A DNA stretch of 5,118 nucleotides, taken from NCBI GenBank assembly GCA_903939555.1, contig CAJAHV010000177.1, forward strand, positions 1 through 5,118, given 5' to 3'. Origin of the DNA: an uncultured Alphaproteobacteria bacterium. GTDB taxonomy: Bacteria > Pseudomonadota > Alphaproteobacteria > Sphingomonadales > Sphingomonadaceae. Made by a program: the position numbers and the translations under genes. The notes below the pieces were generated by a model that had not been told where the DNA came from, did no database searches, and worked only from the letters and a program-made list of their open reading frames with translations. Of the stretch, positions 1 through 5,118 are shown piece by piece (position 1 is the stretch's first letter; the number at the start of each line of letters is the position of its first letter).

Positions 1-50
1 CAGCATACACTGGAATTGGGTGGCCGGGCGGGGGCGCGGGCCGGTGCCGT

Positions 51-64
51 CTTGCCCAGGCAAG
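51..64 (-). other. Small inverted repeat just after the rpmH stop codon
   Basis: The arms CTTGCC (51-56) and GGCAAG (59-64) are perfect inverted repeats around a 2-base centre; as RNA this would be about a 5-bp stem with a 4-base loop. It begins one base after the rpmH stop codon on the minus strand. No U-rich run follows it in that direction, so it is not a standard intrinsic terminator. It could be an mRNA 3'-end or processing structure between rpmH and the next gene, or chance in GC-rich DNA. Positions 1-50 hold nothing else I can support. A minus-strand ATG at 6-4 could open the next gene (rnpA usually follows rpmH), but two codons are not enough to call it. Confidence 0.3.
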
Positions 65-65
65 G

Positions 66-200
66 TCAGGCGGAAAGCTTCTTGCGGCCCTGCGCGCGGC
101 GATTGCGGATCACGTTGCGGCCACCCGGGGTCGCCATGCGGGCACGAAAACCGTGGCGACGCGCGCGGACGAGCTTGGACGGCTGATAGGTACGCTTCAT
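66..200 (-). CDS. rpmH: 50S ribosomal protein L34
   Basis: This encodes bL34, a small, very basic protein of the large ribosomal subunit that binds 23S rRNA. The product is 44 residues, the usual length for the family. It opens with the hallmark MKRTYQPSK and continues through an Arg-rich middle (RARRHGFRARM) and the conserved TPGGRNVI segment to a basic tail ending RKKLSA. The frame stays open upstream of this ATG, but the family start and a Shine-Dalgarno AGGA eight bases before it (209-212) fix the start at 200. The stop is TGA at 68-66. The gene is divergent from argJ. In many bacteria it is followed by rnpA, which here would lie off the left edge. A promoter candidate lies 58-86 bases upstream of the start codon. 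Identification is essentially certain. Confidence 0.98.
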   Translation of the reverse strand: MKRTYQPSKLVRARRHGFRARMATPGGRNVIRNRRAQGRKKLSA

Positions 201-208
201 TTCGCAAT

Positions 209-212
209 TCCT
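209..212 (-). promoter_or_regulatory. Ribosome binding site of rpmH
   Basis: On the minus strand the bases before the rpmH ATG read ACAGGA followed by an A/T-leaning spacer. The AGGA core is eight bases from the start codon. It supports the 44-residue L34 start over the longer open frame. Confidence 0.7.
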
Positions 213-257
213 GTGGGTACAGCCGGGACGCGCCCCGACCGAAAATTCAAGAGGCGT

Positions 258-286
258 CGCATAAGGGCAGATGCGGGTTGAGTCAA
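258..286 (-). promoter_or_regulatory. Probable sigma70-type promoter of rpmH
   Basis: On the minus strand a -35 element TTGACT (286-281) matches the TTGACA consensus at five of six bases. After a 17-base spacer comes TATGCG (263-258), which keeps the TAT half of a -10 box. The -10 match is weak, as is common in GC-rich alphaproteobacteria. Transcription would begin near position 250, giving a leader of about 50 bases before the L34 start. Position, spacing and the strong -35 match support the call; no transcript data are available. Confidence 0.55.
278..286. repeat. Palindrome TTGAGTCAA over the rpmH -35 box
   Basis: The nine bases TTGAGTCAA are a perfect inverted repeat about a central base. 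They contain the complete candidate rpmH -35 hexamer, so a dimeric DNA-binding protein here would occlude the promoter. The site is short and may be coincidental. Confidence 0.3.
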
Positions 287-290
287 CATA

Positions 291-304
291 TCCGGCAGGC
301 CGGA
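291..304. repeat. 14-bp inverted repeat TCCGGC-AG-GCCGGA
   Basis: Two perfect 6-bp arms are separated by two bases, five bases upstream of the rpmH -35 box and about 100 bases before argJ. It could be an operator for either divergent gene, or a chance GC-rich palindrome. It does not resemble the AT-rich ARG box bound by ArgR. Confidence 0.35.
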
Positions 305-351
305 CACGCTGTTGGTGCCGGGGCCTGCACGTCACGTTACAGCGATCAGGC

Positions 352-365
352 GGCTGTGCACAGCC
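352..365. repeat. 14-bp perfect palindrome GGCTGTGCACAGCC before argJ
   Basis: This is a gapless 14-bp perfect palindrome ending 36 bases before the argJ start codon, where an operator or a leader hairpin would act. It lies outside any gene I can support. I do not recognise the regulator. No convincing promoter hexamers for argJ were seen around it. Confidence 0.4.
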
Positions 366-401
366 TGCGCCCTCGACAAGGCGGCGCGCCCCCGGCAAGA
401 C

Positions 402-1631
402 ATGGCCATGACCGTTTCGCCGCTCGCCCGCCCCTTCCCCGCCCTTGCCGCCCTTGCCGGCGTCCGCATCGGCACCGCCACGGCGGGTTACAAGCCCTGG
501 ACCCGCGCCGATGTGCTGCTCATCGCCTTTGCGCCGGGCACCACGGTGGCTGGGGTCACCACCAGCTCGCGCTGCCCCTCACCCGAGGTCGAATTGTGCC
601 GCGAACGCCTCGGCGGCGGTCAGGCCCGCGCGCTGGTCGTCAATGCCGGCAACAGCAATGCCTTCACCGGGGCCGCCGGGCGCGCCGCCGCGCAGGCGCA
701 GTCGGCGGCGGTGGCCGCGCTGCTCGGTTGCGATGTGGCGCAGGTCTTTGCCGCGTCCACCGGCGTCATCGGCGTGCCGCTACCGCGCGACAAGGCGGTC
801 GCCGGGGCCACGGCGGCCCATGCCGCGCTTGGCAACGCCGATTTCCATGCCGCCACGCTGGCCATCGGCACCACCGACACCTTCGCCAAGGCCGCCAGCG
901 TGGCGGCGATGATCGGCGATGTGCGCGTGACCTTGACCGGGATCATCAAGGGCTCGGGGATGATCGCACCCGACATGGCAACGATGCTGGGCTTCATCTT
1001 CACCGATGCCGCCGTCGCCCCCGCCTTCCTGCAAGCCGCGCTGGCAGCCGCCAATGCCCGCAGCTTCTCGTGCATCACCGTCGATGGCGACACCTCGACA
1101 TCCGACACCGTGCTGGCCTTTGCCACCGGCGCGGCCGCCAATGCCGCCATCAGCGGCTGGGAATCGCCGGGTGCCGACGCCTTTGCCGCCGCGCTGGCCG
1201 ATCTGTGCCGGCAACTGGCGCAACTGGTGGTGCGCGACGGCGAAGGCGCAAGCAAGTTCATCGCCATCACCGTCACCGGCGCCGAGGATGACCGTGCCGC
1301 CCATGCGGTCGCAATGAGCATCGCCAATTCACCGCTGGTCAAAACCGCCATCGCCGGCGGCGACGCCAATTGGGGCCGCATCGTCATGGCGGTCGGCAAG
1401 GCCGGCGAACGCGCCGAACGCGACCTGCTCAGCATCCGCTTCGGCACCAGCATCGTCGCGCAGGACGGCGCGGTCGTGCCCGGCTATGACGAAGCGCCGG
1501 TGGCGGCGCATCTGGCGGGCGAAGATATCGATATCACGGTCGATCTGGGGCTCGGCAGCGGCCGCGCCACGGTTTGGACCTGTGACCTGACCCATGGCTA
1601 TATCAGCATCAACGCCGATTACCGGAGCTAA
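402..1631 (+). CDS. argJ: Bifunctional glutamate N-acetyltransferase / amino-acid N-acetyltransferase (ornithine acetyltransferase)
   Basis: ArgJ moves the acetyl group from N-acetylornithine to glutamate, giving ornithine and regenerating N-acetylglutamate in the cyclic arginine pathway; bifunctional forms also use acetyl-CoA. It is a cytoplasmic enzyme that cuts itself into alpha and beta chains. The product is 409 residues, normal for the family. Visible landmarks are VNAGNSNAFTG in the N-terminal third, the oxyanion-hole pair Thr120-Gly121 in STGVIG, and KGSGMIAPDMATML with Lys183 and the cleavage/nucleophile Thr194 (cut between Ala193 and Thr194). Further on are NSPLVKTAIAGGDANWGRI and the C-terminal SINADYRS. 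All key residues are present, so both cleavage and catalysis look intact. The frame is open back to about 312, but that extension does not look like ArgJ. ATG 402 is preferred, and ATG 408 is a close alternative because the Shine-Dalgarno is weak (a CAAGA-like stretch). It is followed after four bases by the GST-like gene. Confidence 0.96.
   Translation: MAMTVSPLARPFPALAALAGVRIGTATAGYKPWTRADVLLIAFAPGTTVAGVTTSSRCPSPEVELCRERLGGGQARALVVNAGNSNAFTGAAGRAAAQAQSAAVAALLGCDVAQVFAASTGVIGVPLPRDKAVAGATAAHAALGNADFHAATLAIGTTDTFAKAASVAAMIGDVRVTLTGIIKGSGMIAPDMATMLGFIFTDAAVAPAFLQAALAAANARSFSCITVDGDTSTSDTVLAFATGAAANAAISGWESPGADAFAAALADLCRQLAQLVVRDGEGASKFIAITVTGAEDDRAAHAVAMSIANSPLVKTAIAGGDANWGRIVMAVGKAGERAERDLLSIRFGTSIVAQDGAVVPGYDEAPVAAHLAGEDIDITVDLGLGSGRATVWTCDLTHGYISINADYRS
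1624..1627 (+). promoter_or_regulatory. Ribosome binding site of the GST-like gene, inside the argJ 3' end
   Basis: GGAG lies within the last codons of argJ, eight bases before the ATG at 1636. It selects that start over an in-frame ATG at 1594 inside argJ. It also implies that ribosomes finishing argJ sit on the initiation site of the next gene. Confidence 0.65.
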
Positions 1632-1635
1632 CCCG

Positions 1636-2559
1636 ATGACCTCCAGCCTCACCCCCATCCTCCACGAATATCAGGCATCGCCGTTTTCCGAACTGGTGCG
1701 CGCCGCCTTCGGGCTGAAAGGCATGGCCTGGCAATCGGTGACCATCCCCAACATCATGCCCAAGCCCGACCTCGTCGAGCTGACCGGCGGCTATGCGCGC
1801 ACACCCGTCGTGCAGATCGGCGCCGATATCTATTGCGATACCGCCGCAATCCTGTCGGCGCTCGATCATCACCAGCCCGAGCCGAGCCTGTATCCGCCGC
1901 CGCTCGGCGCGCTCCACAAGGTGATGGCGAGCTGGGCCGGCGGGCCGCAATTCATGGCGCATGTCGGCGCGGCGCTGGGCGCGATGCCGGCAGGGGCGCT
2001 GCCCGAGGCCTTCATCGCCGATCGCAAGGGCCGTTTCGGGCTCGACATGGCGGCATTGGCCCGCGCCACGCCGCACCTGACCACTCAGGCGTTGACAGCG
2101 GCGCACTGGCTCGATGCTAGCCTCGCCGATGGCCGCGCCTTTGTCGGTGGCGAGGCCCCGGGGCATGCCGATCTCGCCTTCTACAGCAATATCTGGTTCG
2201 TGCGCGGCAACCCTTTCGCCGCCGAAACCACCGCGACGATCCTGGCGCTGCCGCATCTGGCGGCCTGGTATGACCGGGTGGCGGCGCTGGGCCATGGCAC
2301 GCGCAGCGTCATCACCGCCGCCGATGCCATCGCCATTGCCGCTGCTGCCACGCCGGCACCGGTCACCGGCCGCATCGATGCGCCGTTCACCGCCGGCCAA
2401 CCCGTCGCAGTGCGCACCGATGGTTCAGGCGATGCACCATCGCTCGGCCGGCTGGCGCAATGCGACGCCACCGGCATCATCATCCACCGCGACGGCGCCC
2501 GCTGCGGCACGGTCGCGGTGCATTTCCCGCGGCTGGGCCAGATCGTCAGCCCAGCCTGA
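1636..2559 (+). CDS. Glutathione S-transferase-like protein with a C-terminal extension
   Basis: The product is 307 residues, longer than the roughly 200-230 of a plain GST. Residues 7-75 match a thioredoxin-fold GST N-terminal domain: HEYQASPFSELVR at the first strand and helix, TGGYARTPVVQIG with the likely cis-Pro57, and YCDTAAIL with Asp68-Thr69 where GSTs bind the gamma-glutamyl part of glutathione. Residues about 85-220 look like the helical C-terminal domain, with GHAD (176-179) where the helix-capping box normally sits. Residues about 225-307 are extra: an Ala-rich helix, then a Gly/Val-rich, probably beta-stranded region ending near VHFPRLGQIV. I recall GST-family proteins of this length with similar endings, so it is probably a family trait. 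Substrate and reaction are unknown. Ser15 or Ser18 are possible catalytic residues, but this is inference. It lies four bases after argJ and is probably co-transcribed; a functional link to arginine synthesis is not evident. Confidence 0.85.
   Translation: MTSSLTPILHEYQASPFSELVRAAFGLKGMAWQSVTIPNIMPKPDLVELTGGYARTPVVQIGADIYCDTAAILSALDHHQPEPSLYPPPLGALHKVMASWAGGPQFMAHVGAALGAMPAGALPEAFIADRKGRFGLDMAALARATPHLTTQALTAAHWLDASLADGRAFVGGEAPGHADLAFYSNIWFVRGNPFAAETTATILALPHLAAWYDRVAALGHGTRSVITAADAIAIAAAATPAPVTGRIDAPFTAGQPVAVRTDGSGDAPSLGRLAQCDATGIIIHRDGARCGTVAVHFPRLGQIVSPA
2531..2556. terminator. Perfect 8-bp inverted repeat at the convergent gene junction
   Basis: GGCTGGGC (2531-2538) and GCCCAGCC (2549-2556) are perfect inverted repeats with a 10-base loop. 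The right arm abuts the TGA stop of the GST-like gene and begins seven bases after the trxA stop on the other strand, so the hairpin would form in both messages. No U-tract follows it in either direction, so it is not a classical intrinsic terminator. It may act as a shared 3'-end stabiliser or a factor-assisted stop. A weaker second stem (AGCTC/GAGCT, 2560-2573) lies next to it across the trxA stop codon. The hairpin is clear in sequence; its function is inferred. Confidence 0.45.
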
Positions 2560-2562
2560 AGC

Positions 2563-2883
2563 TCAGCCGAGCTCGCCTTCCAGCCAGCTCTTGAGCTGCG
2601 ACTTGGGCGCGGCGCCAACCTTGGTGGCGACCGGGGCGCCATTCTTGAAAAGGATCATCGTCGGGATGCCGCGCACGCCATAGCGCGTCGGGGCATCGGG
2701 ATTCTCGTCGATGTTGATCTTGACGATCTCGACACCGGCGAGTTCGTTGTTGATCTCTTCGAGCGCCGGGGCGATCTGGCGGCACGGGCCGCACCATTCC
2801 GCCCAAAAATCGACGAGCACCGGCTTTTCGCTGGCGATGACATCGGCGTGGAACGAGGCATCGGTGATCTGCTTGGTGGCCAT
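2563..2883 (-). CDS. trxA: Thioredoxin
   Basis: This is a small cytoplasmic dithiol-disulfide oxidoreductase. Reduced by thioredoxin reductase, it passes electrons to ribonucleotide reductase, methionine sulfoxide reductases and other targets. The product is 106 residues, the usual length. The active site is WCGPC with Cys31 and Cys34, the buried acid is Asp25 in VDFWAEW, and the conserved cis-proline is Pro74 in RGIPTMILF; everything needed for activity is present. An in-frame ATG at 2895 would add four residues (MEPI). ATG 2883 is preferred because GGAG sits six bases before it, while the upstream ATG has no good Shine-Dalgarno. The stop is TGA at 2565-2563, three bases from the stop of the convergent GST-like gene. 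It follows addA by 58 bases on the same strand and may share its transcript, though the gap could also hold its own promoter. Confidence 0.97.
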   Translation of the reverse strand: MATKQITDASFHADVIASEKPVLVDFWAEWCGPCRQIAPALEEINNELAGVEIVKINIDENPDAPTRYGVRGIPTMILFKNGAPVATKVGAAPKSQLKSWLEGELG

Positions 2884-2889
2884 GATCGG

Positions 2890-2893
2890 CTCC
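2890..2893 (-). promoter_or_regulatory. Ribosome binding site deciding the trxA start
   Basis: On the minus strand GGAG lies six bases before ATG 2883. It overlaps the alternative ATG at 2895-2893, which itself has only C/T-rich sequence directly upstream. This favours the 106-residue thioredoxin. Confidence 0.65.
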
Positions 2894-2922
2894 ATGAAAG
2901 GGTTATGTCATCCAGATAGGCG

Positions 2923-2941
2923 CGGGTGCCACCCGGTTCAA
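2923..2941 (-). promoter_or_regulatory. Short hairpin and possible -35 element between addA and trxA
   Basis: The 58-base gap contains a 5-bp inverted repeat, CGGGT/ACCCG, with a 3-base loop (2923-2935). On the minus strand it is preceded by TTGAAC (2941-2936), a four-of-six match to a -35 box. Seventeen bases further on is TATCTG (2918-2913), a poor -10. The hairpin has no U-tract, so it is a weak terminator candidate for addA. Either a weak trxA promoter or nothing functional is compatible with the sequence. Confidence 0.2.
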
Positions 2942-5118
2942 CTATAGTTCGTCTTTGGGGTAGTGAAGCCGGATCAGCGCATCGGGGAGCGTGATCAAGC
3001 GCGGCGCCTCGGTATAGAGCAGCGCAGCGGTCACCGGCCGTCCCGGGAACACCTGTTCGAGCGCGGCGACATAGGCCGCCATCTGGCGCAGATAATAGGG
3101 CTCGACCGCTTCGGCGCTGGCCGGCACCCGCCGCCCGGTCTTGAAATCGATGATCGTTACGCCGGCATCGCCGACCAGCAGCCGGTCGACCGTGCCGGCG
3201 ATGACCAGCGAGCCGACGACGGCGGCGATCGGCGCTTCGACCAGCGCACCGGGGGCAAACACAGCGGCAAAAGCCGGATCGGCAAGGATGCCGAGCACCG
3301 TTTCAACCAGCGCGGCCGCATCAAGTTCGGGGACGCTGGCCCTGCACCAGGCTTCGCCGACCGGGCGGCGGCGGTCCTCGGGCAGATCGGGCAGGCGTTC
3401 GAACAGCGCGTGCAGCGCGGTGCCGCGCCGTGCCGCCGCCTTGGCCGCCGGGCCCTGGGGTGGCGCGCTGACATCATCGGCAGCGATCGCCGATGGCGAC
3501 AAGGGCCGCGTCGGCCGCGCTTCGGCCGGCGGCAGCGTGTCGAGCCAGGCCGGCACCAACAAGCTGTCGGCGGGGTCGAGACTGGTTGTCGGTGTCGCTG
3601 CGGGTTTTGGCGTGCCGCTGGCGTGGCGCCGGCTGCCATTGGTCCAGTCCGACGTTTCGAGGCCTTCGACATCGAGTGTTTCGAACGCCTCGGTCACCGT
3701 CGCATACCAGCTTTCGGGCGGTATTTCCTTGGCGTTGGCGCGCAGCGTGCCGCCGATGAACAACAGATCCTCGGCGCGAGTCAGCGCGACATAAAGCAGC
3801 CGGCAATGCTCGCGGTGCGCGGCGGCCTTGAGCTGGTCGATCCGCGCGGCGACCGGCCCCGACATGCCTGAGCGCGATTTCAGATAGACCGGCAGCTCGG
3901 GGCCATTGTCGAAGCTCATCAGCACCGGCGCATCGCGTTCGGGCGTCGGCGCGCGGGTCGCATCGGCCATGATGACCACCGGCGCCTGCAGGCCCTTGGC
4001 ACCATGCACGGTCATCAGCCGCACCGCCGCCAGCGGGCCATCGGGATCGCGCTTGATATCGATGTCATCGGCCTCGACCCAGGCCAGAAAGCCCTGCAGC
4101 GACGGCGCATTGGCGGTTTCGAAAGCCAGTGCCTGATCGAGCACGGCATCGATGGCGTCGCGGGCTTCCTCGCCGAGCCGCGCCAGCAGGCGACTGCGCC
4201 CGGCAAGCCCGGCATCGGACAGGACGCGTTCGAAAAATTCATAGGGCGCGGCAAAATCGGCAAAGCCGAGCAGTTGCGCCAGCCAGTCGCGCGCCACCAT
4301 CACCACCGGGTCGGCGCTCGCCTGCACCTGTTGCCACAGGCTGGCCGGGCGCCCGGCAGCGAGCGCGTGCAGGCGGTCGTGGCCGATATCGACAAACGGC
4401 GAGACGAGCAGCGCCGCCAGCGTCAGATCATCGCAGGGTTGCAGGGCAAAGCGCGCCGCGGCGAGCAGATCGGCCACCGCCAGCGGATCGGTGAGCTTCA
4501 TGCGGTCGACCCCGGCCACCGGCACCCGCCATTCGTGCAGCGCCGCGACCAGCGCGTTGGAAAAGCCGCTGCGGCTGCGCACCAGCACAAGAATGTCCTG
4601 CGGCCGCACCGGAAGCCCACGCGCTGGCAGCAGCAGCGGCGCCGCCGGGTTCAACCAGCCGGCGATGGTTTCGGCGATCTGGTGCGCCAGCTTGATCTCG
4701 GCCTTGGGGGAATAGGCTGCGTCATCGCCTGCCTCGCCACCGACTTCATCGCCGCTGCCGTCATCCTCATCGCCGGCCTGCACCGGCGGCCACAGCGTCA
4801 CCGCCCCGGCGCCATCGGCGCGGTGCGCGACATGCGGCCTGATCTCGCCGCTGCGATCGAGCGTCGAATGGCCGAGATAATCGGCAACCGCATCGACCAC
4901 CGTCAGCACCGCCGGCACCGAGCGGAAATTGCTGGTCAGGTCGATGCGCCGCCAGATTTCGCCGCTGTCGGCGGCCCATTGCGCGAAACTGTCGTGCTGG
5001 TCGCGATAGACATCGGGGTCCGAGCCCTGGAAACTGAAAATCGCCTGTTTGTAATCGCCAACCACGAACAGCGTGCGCTGGACATCGCGGGCGCCATCGC
5101 CATCGAACCAGGGCCGGG
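2942..5118 (-). CDS. addA: Double-strand break repair helicase-nuclease AddA, C-terminal part
   Basis: AddA is the UvrD-like helicase and nuclease subunit of AddAB, which resects double-strand DNA ends for RecA-dependent recombination. The reading frame is still open at the right edge. It holds 724 residues of a protein usually near 1150, so roughly the first 430, with Walker A and the DExx motif, lie outside. In this fragment the helicase motifs are VVGDYKQAIFSFQG (18-31), SNFRS (62-66), TVHGAKGLQAPVVIM (369-383) and LLYVALTRAEDLL (440-452). A Pro/Ala-rich linker (about 500-560) leads to a RecB-type PD-(D/E)XK nuclease domain: GTALH with His569, GTVD with Asp644, IIDFKTG with Asp657 and Lys659, and QMAAY (678-682). 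All expected nuclease residues are present. An acidic low-complexity insert lies at 115-132. The TAG stop is 58 bases before trxA. The partner gene addB is normally adjacent and probably lies beyond 5118. Confidence 0.95.
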   Translation of the reverse strand, partial: RPWFDGDGARDVQRTLFVVGDYKQAIFSFQGSDPDVYRDQHDSFAQWAADSGEIWRRIDLTSNFRSVPAVLTVVDAVADYLGHSTLDRSGEIRPHVAHRADGAGAVTLWPPVQAGDEDDGSGDEVGGEAGDDAAYSPKAEIKLAHQIAETIAGWLNPAAPLLLPARGLPVRPQDILVLVRSRSGFSNALVAALHEWRVPVAGVDRMKLTDPLAVADLLAAARFALQPCDDLTLAALLVSPFVDIGHDRLHALAAGRPASLWQQVQASADPVVMVARDWLAQLLGFADFAAPYEFFERVLSDAGLAGRSRLLARLGEEARDAIDAVLDQALAFETANAPSLQGFLAWVEADDIDIKRDPDGPLAAVRLMTVHGAKGLQAPVVIMADATRAPTPERDAPVLMSFDNGPELPVYLKSRSGMSGPVAARIDQLKAAAHREHCRLLYVALTRAEDLLFIGGTLRANAKEIPPESWYATVTEAFETLDVEGLETSDWTNGSRRHASGTPKPAATPTTSLDPADSLLVPAWLDTLPPAEARPTRPLSPSAIAADDVSAPPQGPAAKAAARRGTALHALFERLPDLPEDRRRPVGEAWCRASVPELDAAALVETVLGILADPAFAAVFAPGALVEAPIAAVVGSLVIAGTVDRLLVGDAGVTIIDFKTGRRVPASAEAVEPYYLRQMAAYVAALEQVFPGRPVTAALLYTEAPRLITLPDALIRLHYPKDEL

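Noticed and set aside
312..401. A possible 30-residue N-terminal extension of ArgJ from an upstream in-frame ATG
   Set aside because: The extension does not resemble ArgJ N-termini and contains the 14-bp palindrome. The start at 402 gives the normal family length.
201..401. A replication origin next to rpmH, as in some bacteria
   Set aside because: I saw no DnaA-box sequences (TTATCCACA-like), no AT-rich unwinding region and no dnaA gene in the window.
20..1291. A long plus-strand open frame of 423 codons over the rpmH region and argJ
   Set aside because: It runs across non-coding DNA and overlaps argJ in another frame. Its product is an Arg/His/Gly-rich low-complexity string typical of a shadow frame in GC-rich DNA.
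620..1453. A 277-codon minus-strand open frame opposite argJ
   Set aside because: It lies wholly within argJ, is Ala/Ser-rich with no recognisable motif, and is explained by the third-position G/C bias of argJ.
1527..1538. The tandem GATATC palindrome inside argJ
   Set aside because: It encodes ordinary ArgJ residues (Asp-Ile-Asp-Ile) and is explained by the protein sequence.
1609..2400. A 263-codon minus-strand open frame opposite the GST-like gene
   Set aside because: Its composition is Arg/Gly-rich with no domain, and the plus-strand frame carries clear GST motifs, so this is a shadow.
2942..2956. AddA ends in KDEL, the eukaryotic ER-retention tetrapeptide
   Set aside because: The signal has no meaning in a bacterium; four matching terminal residues are a coincidence.
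2963..3871. A 302-codon plus-strand open frame opposite addA
   Set aside because: It is an Arg/Gly/Asp-rich string without motifs, while the minus strand encodes unmistakable helicase and nuclease motifs.

Overview
The window is a GC-rich, gene-dense stretch of bacterial chromosome. It reads as ordinary core genome from an alphaproteobacterium. Sphingomonadales is the best guess, from AddA-type rather than RecBCD-type repair, the look of the L34, ArgJ, thioredoxin and AddA proteins, and the strong G/C bias at third codon positions. This placement comes from recalled family knowledge, not from a search.

Layout, left to right. (1) Positions 1-65 lie downstream of rpmH and hold a small hairpin. 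The start of rnpA would be expected about here on the minus strand, but the visible part is too short to call. (2) rpmH (66-200, minus) encodes ribosomal protein L34, with a good ribosome binding site and a recognisable promoter. (3) The divergent rpmH/argJ intergenic region (201-401) holds the rpmH promoter and three short palindromes. (4) argJ (402-1631, plus) encodes the arginine-pathway ornithine acetyltransferase. (5) Four bases later, and probably on the same message, is a glutathione S-transferase-like gene (1636-2559, plus) with an extra C-terminal region. (6) Meeting it tail to tail, with three bases between the stop codons, is trxA (2563-2883, minus), thioredoxin. (7) Upstream of trxA on the same strand is addA (2942-5118, minus), the helicase-nuclease subunit of the AddAB double-strand-break repair enzyme; its N-terminus lies beyond the right edge.

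The genes form three transcription units: rpmH leftward, argJ-GST rightward and addA-trxA leftward. They are housekeeping functions (translation, arginine synthesis, thiol redox, recombination repair) rather than one joint pathway. Thioredoxin and the GST-like protein both concern thiol chemistry, but they are convergent and not co-transcribed.

I found no mobile element, CRISPR array, tRNA, rRNA or defence island, and no credible new system. The most noteworthy non-coding signal is a perfect 8-bp inverted repeat at the end of the GST-like gene, where the two convergent units meet. The next are the palindromes between rpmH and argJ.
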